From positions 4,464,001-4,528,000 of the forward strand of contig NZ_CP053985.1 of NCBI RefSeq assembly GCF_013267355.1: a DNA stretch of 64,000 nucleotides, read 5' to 3'. The translations under genes were made by a program, and so were the position numbers. The notes under the pieces were generated by a model. The model saw only the letters and a program-made list of their open reading frames with translations, did no database searches and was not told where the DNA came from. Source of the DNA: Achromobacter pestifer. GTDB lineage: Bacteria > Pseudomonadota > Gammaproteobacteria > Burkholderiales > Burkholderiaceae_B. Shown here one piece after another: positions 39,150 to 47,613 of the stretch (position 1 is the stretch's first letter; every line of letters begins with the position of its first letter).

Positions 39150-40154
39150 TCAACCGCTGCGGAATTTTCCGGTCGGCCGGGCCGGACGAGGTTGCACGGT
39201 CACCCAATAGCGCGTGAGGTAGCTCACGGAGATGGGCAGGGTGTCGGCGAGTAACTCCAGGACGCGGTCGGTGTTGGCGGTGGGGTAGGTGCCCGTCACC
39301 TTGATATGGGCAAGCTCTTCGTCCCAGGCCAGGCGTCCAGGGCGATAGCGCCCGAGTTCGGCCAGGAATGCCGGCAGCGGCATATCCTGGGCGACGATGA
39401 TGCCTTGCGTCCAGGCCAGCATGTCCTCGTTGGCCGAACCCGTTGCGACGGCCGTATTGCGCCTCAGCGTGCCCTGTTCGCCGGCCTGCAGGAGAGCCGG
39501 CGTGCCGCTGGCGGGTGTGAGTTCCACAGCGCCGTCGAACACGGCGACCAGGCTTTCCGCGCTGCTGCGTCCGTCCAGATCGCGCACGGAAAAGCGCGTG
39601 CCCAGGGCGCGGATGCTGCCCTGGCCGGTGCGCACGAGGAAGGGGCGAGGCTCGCCCAATGCCGGGTCCGGCGCGGTTGCGACCAGCAGCTCGCCGTTGA
39701 TGAGACGCAGCGCGCGCTCCGTCGACGTGAACTGGATATCAATGGCGGTGCCGGCATTGAGCACCACTTGCGTGCCGTCGGGCAGGCTGCGGCTCAGGCG
39801 TACTCCGGCCGCGGTGCGGCTATCGGAGATCCAACGCCGCCAGGTGCGCTGCTCGTCCAGCATCGACGCCGCGCCGCCGGCAAACAAGGCCAGCGCCAGC
39901 GCCTTGACGAGCTTGCGCCGTGCTGGTGAACCAGGCGCCGTGAGCGCCGCGCGAGCCACAGGCGCAGGCACGCCGCGCAGCCGGGCCTGGAAGCTCTCGA
40001 TGTGTTGCCAGGCGCGCTCGTGTTCGGGGTTCGCCTCGCGCCATTCCCGCCAGCGCAGGAGAGTGTCTGCGGCCACGCGGTCGGATTGCAGTTCGACCAG
40101 CCAGTGCGCGGCCTGGAGGCGGATGTCGGGAGCGAAGGGGGGCGACGGGCTCAT
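39150..40154 (-). CDS. FecR-family anti-sigma factor / transmembrane signal transducer
   Basis: The ATG at 40154 lies 25 bases after the sigma-factor stop and gives 334 residues. A longer frame to 40331 overlaps the sigma gene and is unlikely. The N-terminal cytoplasmic part (~1-78) has the DUF4880/FecR-N pattern (AAHWLVELQSD ... WREANPEHERAWQ). A transmembrane helix is at ~81-99. The periplasmic FecR domain follows (LPDGTQVVLNAGTAIDI ... GSIRALGTRFSVRD), then the STN-like C-terminal region (TGTYPTANTDRVLELLADTLPISV). It relays receptor occupancy to the sigma factor. The start has only a weak ribosome site, so the exact start is uncertain. Confidence 0.92.
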   Translation of the reverse strand: MSPSPPFAPDIRLQAAHWLVELQSDRVAADTLLRWREWREANPEHERAWQHIESFQARLRGVPAPVARAALTAPGSPARRKLVKALALALFAGGAASMLDEQRTWRRWISDSRTAAGVRLSRSLPDGTQVVLNAGTAIDIQFTSTERALRLINGELLVATAPDPALGEPRPFLVRTGQGSIRALGTRFSVRDLDGRSSAESLVAVFDGAVELTPASGTPALLQAGEQGTLRRNTAVATGSANEDMLAWTQGIIVAQDMPLPAFLAELGRYRPGRLAWDEELAHIKVTGTYPTANTDRVLELLADTLPISVSYLTRYWVTVQPRPARPTGKFRSG

Positions 40155-40179
40155 GAGCCTGAGGGCCTCGAGTCCGGAT

Positions 40180-40683
40180 TCAAGTGAAACAGCAATGGGC
40201 CAACGCGCGGGCGATGTGGCGCTTGACGGTGGGAATCGAAATGCCCAGTTCCGCCGCGATCTCGCCTTGGCGTTTGCCGTCGATCTGCGATAGCAGAAAT
40301 GCTTGCCGCACCAGCCGGGGCAAGGCGTCAAGCAGGCGATCGATTTCGAGCAGGGTTTCGAACAGGATGGCCTGGGTTTCGGGCGACGGCATCTGGGGTT
40401 CGGGCAGGAGCGCGAGTGCCTCCAGATAGGCCTGCTCGATGCGCTGGCGCCTGCGCAGGTTCAGGACCAGTCCATGAGCGATCGTCGTCAGGAACGCGCG
40501 CGGCTCGCGCATTTCGGGCAGCGCGTCCTTTGAGAGCACGCGCACGAATGTGTCGTGCGCAAGATCGGCCGCCGTGCCGGCATCACCCAGCTTGCGCCGC
40601 AGCCAGCCTCTCAGCCACCCCCCGTGTTCGACGTACAGGCCTTCTATGCATTGCTGCGGTAATGCGTATTTGTTGGCCGCCAT
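40180..40683 (-). CDS. ECF (FecI-like) RNA polymerase sigma factor
   Basis: 167 residues from ATG 40683, which has a good ribosome site (GGAAGGGG, ~8 bases upstream). An upstream ATG at 40704 is possible but has a weaker site. Region 2 is visible as DLAHDTFVRVLSKD...EPRAFLTTIAHGLVLNLRRR, and region 4 as LPRLVRQAFLLSQIDGKRQGEIAAELGISIPTVKRHIARAL. This matches iron-starvation sigma factors that direct transcription of the adjacent TonB-dependent receptor when the ligand is bound. The Fur-box-like site upstream supports iron control. Confidence 0.94.
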   Translation of the reverse strand: MAANKYALPQQCIEGLYVEHGGWLRGWLRRKLGDAGTAADLAHDTFVRVLSKDALPEMREPRAFLTTIAHGLVLNLRRRQRIEQAYLEALALLPEPQMPSPETQAILFETLLEIDRLLDALPRLVRQAFLLSQIDGKRQGEIAAELGISIPTVKRHIARALAHCCFT

Positions 40684-40730
40684 GGCGAATCCCCTTCCGC
40701 GCATCGGACCTGGATTTTATTGTTGCAATT

Positions 40731-40749
40731 GATTATGAGAATTATTATT
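40731..40749 (-). promoter_or_regulatory. Fur-box-like operator upstream of the ECF sigma gene
   Basis: The 19 bases gattatgagaattattatt match the palindromic Fur consensus gataatgataatcattatc at 15 of 19 positions. They lie 48 bases upstream of the sigma-factor start, in a short AT-rich island of otherwise GC-rich DNA. Iron-loaded Fur would repress the sigma/anti-sigma operon. Confidence 0.75.
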
Positions 40750-40838
40750 GCATATAGAAATTCCGAACGCATGCCGCGCGGGCGGGCATGCCGTGATCCG
40801 GGACGCCCGCCAACCCTGCAGATCCTTGGCGCGAGGGG

Positions 40839-41717
40839 CTACTTCCGGGGGCGCTCGATGGCCGCCGCCTCATCCAGCAAGGCCCGCGCCGCGAGCTTTC
40901 CAAGATTATTGCCCGCGAAGGGACTGTCGCCCGTGAGCAGCTTGCGGTCCTGAAGGGTGCTCCCGTCGACCTTGGTGTTCGTGACGGTGATGCCCAGTCC
41001 CGCCAACTTTTCTCCAAAGAACCAGCGCAAGGGGCCGGGCATGTAGCCGATGTCCGGCGTCTGTTTGTCCATGCCATCGGGGAAGGCGCAGATGCGGTAA
41101 CCATGGAACGGACTCGCGCCGTCCAGGCCGGTCGCCAGCAGCGCCGCGGGGCCGTGGCACAGCGTGATGACATGCTTGTCGTTTTGCATCGCCCATTGCA
41201 GCGCATCATTGACGTCCGCGCTGGACGGCAGTCCTATCAGCGCGCCATGGCCGCCAGGAATGAACACGGCCAGGTAGTCGGAATCGCGATCCAGCGCCTT
41301 GACGACGTCGGCAAGCACCTGCGGCTGCCGGAACTGCTGTTCATACTTCTGGTACAGCGCTGCAACCTTGGTGTCTTCAGAGGGGAATGCCCACCATTCG
41401 AACTTGACCGGATTGCCCGACAGCGTCGCGATGTCGATCTGGAAGCCCGCCTGGTCGAGGTGGTACATGGGCAGCAGGGTCTCGACCGGATGATTGCCCG
41501 TCGAGAAGAACGTGTCGTTGCCCGTGAGCAGGTAGCGCTCGTCGGCCGCGATCATCAGGATCTTCCAGCGGCCACCGCGATAGGCGTCTGGATAATCGGC
41601 GTCCGACAGATCCGACTTGGGCGAAGTGAACTGCGATAGCGAGTAGGGCGAAGGAAAAAAAGCGTTGCGCTCGGCGGGGTCCGGCGTGGGCTGCTTGCTG
41701 TCCGTTTGCTGTGCCAT
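40839..41717 (-). CDS. hchA: HchA (Hsp31) glyoxalase III / protein deglycase
   Basis: 292 residues from ATG 41717, which has AGGAG about 8 bases upstream (E. coli HchA is 283). The DJ-1/PfpI fold is clear: GNHPVET with the conserved acidic residue E79, VFIPGGHGALIGLP, and the nucleophile elbow TLCHGPAALL with C187-H188. The family converts methylglyoxal to D-lactate without glutathione and is also described as a holding chaperone/deglycase. It is a cytoplasmic stress protein. It appears monocistronic; the gene upstream on the strand ends 148 bases away. Confidence 0.93.
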   Translation of the reverse strand: MAQQTDSKQPTPDPAERNAFFPSPYSLSQFTSPKSDLSDADYPDAYRGGRWKILMIAADERYLLTGNDTFFSTGNHPVETLLPMYHLDQAGFQIDIATLSGNPVKFEWWAFPSEDTKVAALYQKYEQQFRQPQVLADVVKALDRDSDYLAVFIPGGHGALIGLPSSADVNDALQWAMQNDKHVITLCHGPAALLATGLDGASPFHGYRICAFPDGMDKQTPDIGYMPGPLRWFFGEKLAGLGITVTNTKVDGSTLQDRKLLTGDSPFAGNNLGKLAARALLDEAAAIERPRK

Positions 41718-41865
41718 GGAAGATCTCCTGACTCGGTAGGCTGGGCTATCCAAGATAGTCAGAGCGGGCACATCTGCGCCATGGCGGAAATCCCCCGGGC
41801 CCTACGGCGTTCCCTGGCGGCGCTTGCTTCTTGTTTCCAAAAAGTCCTGGCGCCGCCGCCTGCCG

Positions 41866-42510
41866 TCATGCGGACCAGTCCGTCACAAACTCGTCACGGA
41901 AGCGCCGGATCCAGTCCAGCCGGGCGGCCGCAAGCACGCGGCCGCCTTCCGTCTGCATGGTTCCCGCGATGCGTGCGAGCTTCAATTCGATGTGATCCAG
42001 CGTATAGACGCCGTCGTCCAGTTGCCGGTGCGCACCCATGGGGTCGGTGGGGTGCGCCAGCGCGCGCCCCAACAGCCCGCCGACATGGAACATGCGGGCC
42101 AGTCCCACCGGGCCGAGCGCGTCCAGGCGGTCGGCATCCTGCACGATGCGGGCCTCGATGGTCCGGGGGCCGATGTTGGCGGAGTAGCTGTGGGCCTCGA
42201 TCGCGTGATGCACGCTTTCGAGCCGGGTTGGCGGATAGCCGATGGCCTGGAGTTCGCGCACGGCCTGGCCGGCGGCCATGGTCGAAGCGCGCGCCCGGTC
42301 GGGATGGTTCTTGGGCAGGTTGACCAGGTCGTGCAGGTAACTGGCGGCCATGACGGTCATGGCGTCGGCTTCGGGATGGTGCGCCAGCATGCGGTTGGCG
42401 GCCTTCCACACGCGTTCCAGATGGCTCAGGTCATGCGCGCCGTCGCCGGTATCGGCGCGTTGGGCGATCTGTATGAGCTGCGGCCGCAATGCCGCCAAAT
42501 CCACACGCAT
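41866..42510 (-). CDS. HD-domain metal-dependent hydrolase
   Basis: 214 residues from ATG 42510 (GGAAG ribosome site); an upstream in-frame ATG (42555) is unlikely. The HD pattern is visible: AHDLSHLERV (H26, H30), HD at 60-61 in SYLHDLVNL, and a distal aspartate in IVQDADRLDALG. This matches the YedJ-like family of small HD phosphohydrolases, predicted to act on nucleotides or other phosphate esters. Substrate is unknown. It follows the NCS1 permease by 93 bases on the same strand and could be co-transcribed. Confidence 0.88.
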   Translation of the reverse strand: MRVDLAALRPQLIQIAQRADTGDGAHDLSHLERVWKAANRMLAHHPEADAMTVMAASYLHDLVNLPKNHPDRARASTMAAGQAVRELQAIGYPPTRLESVHHAIEAHSYSANIGPRTIEARIVQDADRLDALGPVGLARMFHVGGLLGRALAHPTDPMGAHRQLDDGVYTLDHIELKLARIAGTMQTEGGRVLAAARLDWIRRFRDEFVTDWSA

Positions 42511-42603
42511 GTTCACTTCCTTCCACCAGGTTCGGGACTGGGGGAAAGTGTACACAGGGCGCTTTCGGGACGCGCCGGCGCGCGGCGCGGCCCGGGCGCG
42601 GCA

Positions 42604-43935
42604 TCAGCCGCCTTGCGCCTGCATCCGTTCCGCCGCCGTGGAGCAGATCCGGTACACCAGCGCCGACACCACGAAGCTGGCCGGCGCGGCCAGCGTCGCA
42701 GCGAAACCTGCCATGTGCATCAGCGCGAGGCCGCAGATCGCGCCTGCGAACCAGCCGGCCAGGCCGGCGCGGTTGAATGCCGTGCCGTCACCGTGGCGCG
42801 GTGCGGACTCCTGATCGCCCAGGATGTGCACCAGCGCCACCGCCACCCACGACACCACGAAGATACCCTGATAGGCCAGGGCTTGCAGCAGGTACGAGAA
42901 CACGTCCAGCAGCATCAGCGCATACGTCACCGCGCCCACGATGACCGCCCACATCGCCTTGGGCCAGCGCATGCCCGGCCAGCGCGCGAAGAACGCCTGC
43001 ATGTTGATGGTGGCCAGGTAATAGTTGGCCGTGTTGATGCGGGTCTGCGTGATCCAGACGAACAGCAGTCCACCCAGCCCCATCAGCTTGAGGAGCGCAA
43101 GCACCACCGACACTTCCGACAGCGCGGCGTCGCTGGGGATGGTGCTGACCAGGTAGATGCCGGCCACGCCATTGAGCAGGAAGGTGACCAGGTAGAACGG
43201 CATGCCGAAGTTGTAGCGGCTGTGATACGCCTGGTCCTCGCGTTTGCCGAAGCGGGCGTAGTCGAAGGTGAACATCATCAGGACCCACACGCCCATGTAG
43301 TAGACGAAGGCGTCCCACCAGCCTCCCGGGACGGGGCCCTCGGGCGGGCCGAACGACAGCCAGGCGTCGCTGTAGCCGTATTCCTGCGTCGCCATCACCA
43401 CGGCCAGCAACAGGCCCAGCAGATAGAACGGCAGCAGCACGCCGTTGAATTTGTCCAGCCAGCGCTGCACGCTGCCGAAGATCAGCAGCACGCTGTAGAT
43501 GACCACCACCAGCGCCACCAGCCAGTACGGCACGGCCGGATAGAGATGATGCGCCGCGACCGACATCACCGCGCCTTCGAACACCGCGTAGTAGATGGCG
43601 GTGGCGAAGAAGATCAGCGTGGCCAGCGCCGCGCCCGAGGTGCCGAACAGCCGGCGCGAGAACAGCGCCACCGACAGGCCGGTACGGATGGCGTAGCGGC
43701 TGATGACGCCGTTGATCAGCCCGTAGCTGATCACGGACAGCACCATGCCGATGATGGCGTTGCGGGCGCCGTACTTCAGCGCCAGCGTGGCGCCGACGAC
43801 GATGTAGAAGACGGCGCTGCACACGGCCCACCAGGCCATGGTGAGCGCATAGCGGGGCATGCGGTCGCTGTCGGCGACGGCATGCAGCGAGTTGTCCGTC
43901 TCATCGGACGGTTTGCGTGGGGTCAGATTGGCCAT
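42604..43935 (-). CDS. NCS1-family (purine/cytosine-type) permease
   Basis: 443 residues with about 12 hydrophobic helices and an AGGAG ribosome site. Family features include the N-terminal RMPRYALTMAWWAVCSAVFY and the mid-protein MGVWVLMMFTFDYARFGKR. NCS1 transporters use Na+ or H+ to import nucleobases, hydantoins, allantoin and related cyclic amides. Placement after pxpC suggests uptake of the lactam/cyclic amide processed by the pxp-acc cluster (inference). It is separated from pxpC by 136 bases that contain a perfect hairpin. Confidence 0.9.
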   Translation of the reverse strand: MANLTPRKPSDETDNSLHAVADSDRMPRYALTMAWWAVCSAVFYIVVGATLALKYGARNAIIGMVLSVISYGLINGVISRYAIRTGLSVALFSRRLFGTSGAALATLIFFATAIYYAVFEGAVMSVAAHHLYPAVPYWLVALVVVIYSVLLIFGSVQRWLDKFNGVLLPFYLLGLLLAVVMATQEYGYSDAWLSFGPPEGPVPGGWWDAFVYYMGVWVLMMFTFDYARFGKREDQAYHSRYNFGMPFYLVTFLLNGVAGIYLVSTIPSDAALSEVSVVLALLKLMGLGGLLFVWITQTRINTANYYLATINMQAFFARWPGMRWPKAMWAVIVGAVTYALMLLDVFSYLLQALAYQGIFVVSWVAVALVHILGDQESAPRHGDGTAFNRAGLAGWFAGAICGLALMHMAGFAATLAAPASFVVSALVYRICSTAAERMQAQGG

Positions 43936-43995
43936 GGCGGATCTCCTGGCGGGATCGGATTGCGGTTCGACTGCGGAACGGGCGCGCGTCGCCCA

Positions 43996-44021
43996 CCGGC
44001 CTTGCCATGGGGCAAGGCCGG
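43996..44021 (-). terminator. Perfect 11-bp hairpin between pxpC and the permease gene
   Basis: ccggccttgcc and ggcaaggccgg pair perfectly around the loop atgg. No T-run follows on either strand, so it is not a classical intrinsic terminator. It may attenuate or stabilise the mRNA between the catabolic genes and the permease. Confidence 0.4.
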
Positions 44022-44071
44022 AAAACTGGAAAAAGCGGGGATAGGACGCGGCCTTGCCGCGCCCCGGAAGG

Positions 44072-45061
44072 TCAGCCGCTGAGCGCCTGATGCAGCCGCT
44101 CGAAGCGGGCGCGGTAGTCGCGCCTGGCGGCCACCGCCTGCTCCAGCGTCACCCGCTCGAAATGGGCGCTCTGGTTGGGCTGCATCTGGCCGACCTTGTC
44201 CAGGTCGGCGCTGATGACCGTGCCTATCATCGCGTAGCCGCCGCCGGACACGGCGTCGCGGTGCAAGATGATGGGTTCCACGCCCGCGGGCACCTGGATG
44301 GAGCCGATCGGATAGCAGGCGTCGACGATGTTCGACGGGTCCGCGCCGGCGCCGAAGGGCTGCTCGCGGCCGCGAAAGCGCAGCGGACGGCCCTGCTTGT
44401 AGCGGTAGCCGATGCGGTCGGCCTCCGAGGTCACGGTCCAGGCGTCTTCATAGAAGGTGGCGGCGGACTCGGGCTCCAGGCGATGGTCGTACAGGCCCGG
44501 CAGCACGCGCAGCGTCTGCGTCTTGGGCGGGGCGACGGCCAGCGCGGCGGGCAGCTCGCGGCCCACGCGCGTGCGGATCGAGGCCCGGCCTACCGCCAGC
44601 CGGTCGCCAGCCTGCAGCTTGCGGCCTTCGTGGCCGCCGATGGCGCCCAGCGCATAGGTCGAGCGGCTGCCCAGCACCACCGGCACGTCGATGCCGCCGG
44701 CCACCGCCAGGCAGGCGCGAGCGCCCGCCTGCACGAAGTCGAACGACAGCCGGCTGCCCGCCTGCACCGCCAGCGCCACGTTGCAGGCCTGCGCCACGCC
44801 GTCGACCTTGGGGATCATGCTGGCGCCGGTCACGGCGATCACGGCGGCGCGGTGGAACAGCAGTTCAGGGCCGAGCAGGGTGCATTCCAGCACCGCGTCG
44901 CCGGCGGCGTTGCCCACCAGCAGATTGGCGGCCGCCAGCGCGTACTGGTCGAGCGCGCCGGACGGCGGAATGCCCAGGTGGTAGTAGCCTAGTCGGCCCG
45001 TGTCCTGCACCGAAGTGGCCAGGCCGGGCTTGATGACTTCGATGATGGGATCGTTAGGCAT
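44072..45061 (-). CDS. pxpC: PxpC-type 5-oxoprolinase subunit (biotin-dependent carboxyltransferase family)
   Basis: 329 residues from ATG 45061, overlapping the pxpB stop by 8 bases. The family start VIKPGLATSVQDTGRLGYYHLGIP is clear, along with SGALDQYALAAANLLVGN, LECTLLGPEL, AVAGGIDVPVVLGSRSTY and the C-terminal RDAVSGGGYAMIGTV. PxpC with PxpA and PxpB forms the bacterial ATP-dependent 5-oxoprolinase; related proteins are annotated as urea-amidolyase/allophanate-hydrolase subunit 2. Here it follows a divergent PxpB, so substrate is uncertain. Confidence 0.9.
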   Translation of the reverse strand: MPNDPIIEVIKPGLATSVQDTGRLGYYHLGIPPSGALDQYALAAANLLVGNAAGDAVLECTLLGPELLFHRAAVIAVTGASMIPKVDGVAQACNVALAVQAGSRLSFDFVQAGARACLAVAGGIDVPVVLGSRSTYALGAIGGHEGRKLQAGDRLAVGRASIRTRVGRELPAALAVAPPKTQTLRVLPGLYDHRLEPESAATFYEDAWTVTSEADRIGYRYKQGRPLRFRGREQPFGAGADPSNIVDACYPIGSIQVPAGVEPIILHRDAVSGGGYAMIGTVISADLDKVGQMQPNQSAHFERVTLEQAVAARRDYRARFERLHQALSG

Positions 45062-45926
45062 GGAGCGTCTCCAGCAGTTGGGCATTGCAGGCATCGGGCG
45101 CGCGCTGGAACTCGGCCAGGGAGAACGACACGGGCCGGATGCGCAGCTCGAAGCTGCCGGCTTCGACCTGTGCCGCGGCCTGGTCGTATTCGTCGCGGGT
45201 GATGGGCTTGAACTTCACGATGTCGCCCGGGCGGAAGAACACCATGGAATCGCGCAGATGCGCCTGGCGCTGGGCAGGTTCGAAGATGGGCGCGGGCGTG
45301 ACGCCGAACATCTGGTAGCCGCCCGCGCCGCGCACGGAGTAGATGCAGCCGAAGCAGCCGCCGTGCCCTACCGTGTGCTTGGGCGTGTCGGTACGGGGAC
45401 GCAGGTACTTCGGGACCTGTAGCTGGCGTTCGCGCTCCACCATCTGGAACATGAAGGGCAGTCCGGCGACGAAACCGACCATGGACACGAACCAAGGCGA
45501 TCCGGAATGGGCGTCGATGAACGCCTGCACCGAATCGTGGCCGTTGATGCGGGCCGCGTATTCCAGGTCCGTGGATTCCGGATCCTGGTGCCTTTCGCGA
45601 AACCGCATCAGGGTCTCGTGGGTCCAGGGATCGTTGTAGTACACAGGCACTTCGATGATGCGGGTCGCCAGCGTCAGGTTGGCGAGGTCCATGCCTGCCT
45701 CCAGTTCGCGCAGCAAGGCCAGCAGCGCGTCCGGGGCGATGCGGTCGGGGTCGTAACGCACTTGGTAGGAGGCGTTGGCCGGGCAGATCTCGGTCACGCC
45801 GTCGACCGCGCGCTCGCGCAGCGCCCGCGTGATCGCCATGCCCTTGAAAAAGGATTCCAGCGACATGTCTTCGCTGATCTCGACGAAGATGAACTCGTCG
45901 CCGCCGTGGGTGTAGCGCAGGCTCAT
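45054..45926 (-). CDS. pxpB: Divergent PxpB-type subunit (carboxyltransferase-domain protein)
   Basis: 290 residues, starting with a 4-base ATGA overlap with accC. It has the PxpB/KipI-like pattern (RALRERAVDGVTEICPANASYQVRYDPD ... VPVYY ... FVAGLPFM) but is longer than E. coli PxpB (218). The usual glycine-rich site appears as GHGGCFGCIYSVRGAGGYQMFG, with two cysteines not found in the typical family version. PxpB partners with PxpC. The altered site may mean a different lactam or amide substrate. Otherwise it would act in opening 5-oxoproline to glutamate. Confidence 0.85.
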   Translation of the reverse strand: MSLRYTHGGDEFIFVEISEDMSLESFFKGMAITRALRERAVDGVTEICPANASYQVRYDPDRIAPDALLALLRELEAGMDLANLTLATRIIEVPVYYNDPWTHETLMRFRERHQDPESTDLEYAARINGHDSVQAFIDAHSGSPWFVSMVGFVAGLPFMFQMVERERQLQVPKYLRPRTDTPKHTVGHGGCFGCIYSVRGAGGYQMFGVTPAPIFEPAQRQAHLRDSMVFFRPGDIVKFKPITRDEYDQAAAQVEAGSFELRIRPVSFSLAEFQRAPDACNAQLLETLHA

Positions 45927-47323
45927 TGCCGTTCCTCCCGATCCTTTTGCATCCAGGCTTCAAGATAGTTGGTGTGGTAGCGGCCGGCCAGCACGTCGGC
46001 ATCCTGCAGCAGCTCGCGGTGCAGGGCCAGCGTCGAATGCACGCCCGTCAGTTCGACTTCATCGAGCGCGCGCGCCATGCGCGCCAGCGCCGCGGCGCGG
46101 CTTTCGTCCCAGACGATCAGCTTGGCCAGCAGCGAGTCATAGTAGGGCGGCACGGCGCAGCCGGGGTACAGCATCGAGTCCACGCGCACGCCGGGCCCGC
46201 CGGGCCAACGTACGTGTTCCACCCGGCCCGGGCTGGGCGCGAAGTTGCGCGTGGGGTCTTCGGCGTTCAGGCGGCATTCGATGGCTGCGCCGCGGATGGC
46301 GATGTCCTGCTGGCGCAAGCGCAGCGGCTCGCCGTCGGCGATGCGCAGCATTTCGCGCACCAGGTCCACGCCGGTGATGGCTTCCGTGATGGGGTGTTCG
46401 ACCTGGATGCGGGTATTCATTTCGATGAAGAAGAACTCGCCCGCGCCGCGGCTGTCGTCGTACAGGTATTCCAGCGTGCCCGCGCCCCGGTAGCCGACCG
46501 AGCGCGCCAGTTGCGCCGCCGATTCGCAAAGCTTCTGCCGGGTGGCGGGGTTCAGGGCCGGCGAGGGCGCTTCTTCCAGGACTTTCTGCCGGCGCCGCTG
46601 CAGCGAACATTCGCGTTCGTACAGGTGCACGGCGCTGCTGCCATCGCCCAGGACCTGCACTTCGATGTGCCGCGCGCGCGGCAGGTAGCGTTCCAGGTAC
46701 ACGCCGGCTTCGCCGAAGGCCGCCTGCGCCTCGGCCTGGGCCTGCGGCATCTGTGTGCGCAGCTCGGCTTCGTCGCGCACCACGCGGATGCCACGCCCGC
46801 CGCCGCCGGCGGCCGCCTTGATCATCAGCGGGTAGCCAATAAGCGCGGCATGGGTCAGGGCCTCGTCCAGCGAAGACAGCACGCCCGCGCTGCCGGGCAC
46901 CGTCGGCACGCCGGCCGCCTGGGCGCAGGCGCGCGCCGCGGCCTTGTCGCCCATGGTGCGGATGGTGGCGGCATCGGGCCCGACGAAGATCAGGCCGGCG
47001 TCGCTCACGGCCTGCGCGAACGCTGCGTTTTCCGACAGGAAGCCGTAGCCGGGATGCACCGCGTGGACGCCGGTGCTGCGCGCGGCCTCCAACAGCGCTT
47101 CGGTATTCAGATAGCTGCGCGTCGCGTGCGAGGGGCCGATGAGCACGGCTTCGTCCGCCATGCGCGTGGCCAGCGCGTCGCGGTCCGCTTCGCTGTACAC
47201 GGCCACGGTGCGCATGCCCAGTTCGCGGGCGGCGCGGATGACGCGCAGCGCGATTTCGCCGCGGTTGGCCACCAGCACCTTGTGGATCCTGCGGGGGCGG
47301 TAGGGGTGGTTGATATCGGACAT
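45923..47323 (-). CDS. accC: Biotin carboxylase (AccC-type)
   Basis: 466 residues, within the usual range (~450). Order: N-terminal domain KVLVANRGEIALRVIRAARELG, HPGYGFLSENAAFA, the ATP-grasp loop KAAAGGGGRGIRVVRD, the catalytic signature MNTRIQVEHPITEAITG and the C-terminal YDSLLAKLIVWD. It carboxylates biotin on a carrier protein using ATP and bicarbonate. It sits 8 bases after accB and overlaps pxpB by 4 bases. This is likely an accessory copy serving the pxp cluster rather than fatty-acid synthesis, because no accAD is nearby. Confidence 0.93.
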   Translation of the reverse strand: MSDINHPYRPRRIHKVLVANRGEIALRVIRAARELGMRTVAVYSEADRDALATRMADEAVLIGPSHATRSYLNTEALLEAARSTGVHAVHPGYGFLSENAAFAQAVSDAGLIFVGPDAATIRTMGDKAAARACAQAAGVPTVPGSAGVLSSLDEALTHAALIGYPLMIKAAAGGGGRGIRVVRDEAELRTQMPQAQAEAQAAFGEAGVYLERYLPRARHIEVQVLGDGSSAVHLYERECSLQRRRQKVLEEAPSPALNPATRQKLCESAAQLARSVGYRGAGTLEYLYDDSRGAGEFFFIEMNTRIQVEHPITEAITGVDLVREMLRIADGEPLRLRQQDIAIRGAAIECRLNAEDPTRNFAPSPGRVEHVRWPGGPGVRVDSMLYPGCAVPPYYDSLLAKLIVWDESRAAALARMARALDEVELTGVHSTLALHRELLQDADVLAGRYHTNYLEAWMQKDREERQ

Positions 47324-47331
47324 GGCGCGGC

Positions 47332-47574
47332 CTATCCCTCGATGCGCAACAGGGGCTGCCCGGCTTCCACCGGGTCGCCGTCTTGCACCAGGATCTCCGC
47401 CACCACGCCGCCGGTGGGTGTTTCGATCTGGTTGAACTGCTTCATGACCTCGACGATGCCGATCACGGCGCCGGCGGCCACCGTGGCGCCTGGCTCCACG
47501 AAGGCGGCTGCGCCGGGGCTGGGACGGCGATAGAAGGTTCCGGGCAGGGGGCTGGGAATATCGTGCAACGGCAT
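47332..47574 (-). CDS. accB: Short biotin carboxyl carrier protein (AccB-like)
   Basis: 80 residues with an AAGGAG ribosome site 8 bases upstream. The biotin attachment motif is EVMKQFN with lysine 45; hydrophobic flanks and GGVVAEILVQDGDPVEAGQPL complete the biotinyl fold. It is half the length of E. coli AccB (156) and consists almost entirely of the biotinyl domain, lacking the N-terminal assembly region. It is the carrier for the neighbouring biotin carboxylase. Confidence 0.92.
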   Translation of the reverse strand: MPLHDIPSPLPGTFYRRPSPGAAAFVEPGATVAAGAVIGIVEVMKQFNQIETPTGGVVAEILVQDGDPVEAGQPLLRIEG

Positions 47575-47613
47575 GGTTTTCTCCTTGGAATGTTGTTCGG
47601 GCTGGCTGACGGT

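Noticed and set aside
39150..40331. Longer FecR frame starting at 40331
   Set aside because: It would overlap the sigma-factor gene by about 150 bases and its extra N-terminus has no family similarity.
40769..40791. Hairpin gcatgcc/ggcatgc as a terminator of hchA
   Set aside because: Only a 7-bp stem with a 9-base loop and no clear T-run; could be chance in GC-rich DNA.
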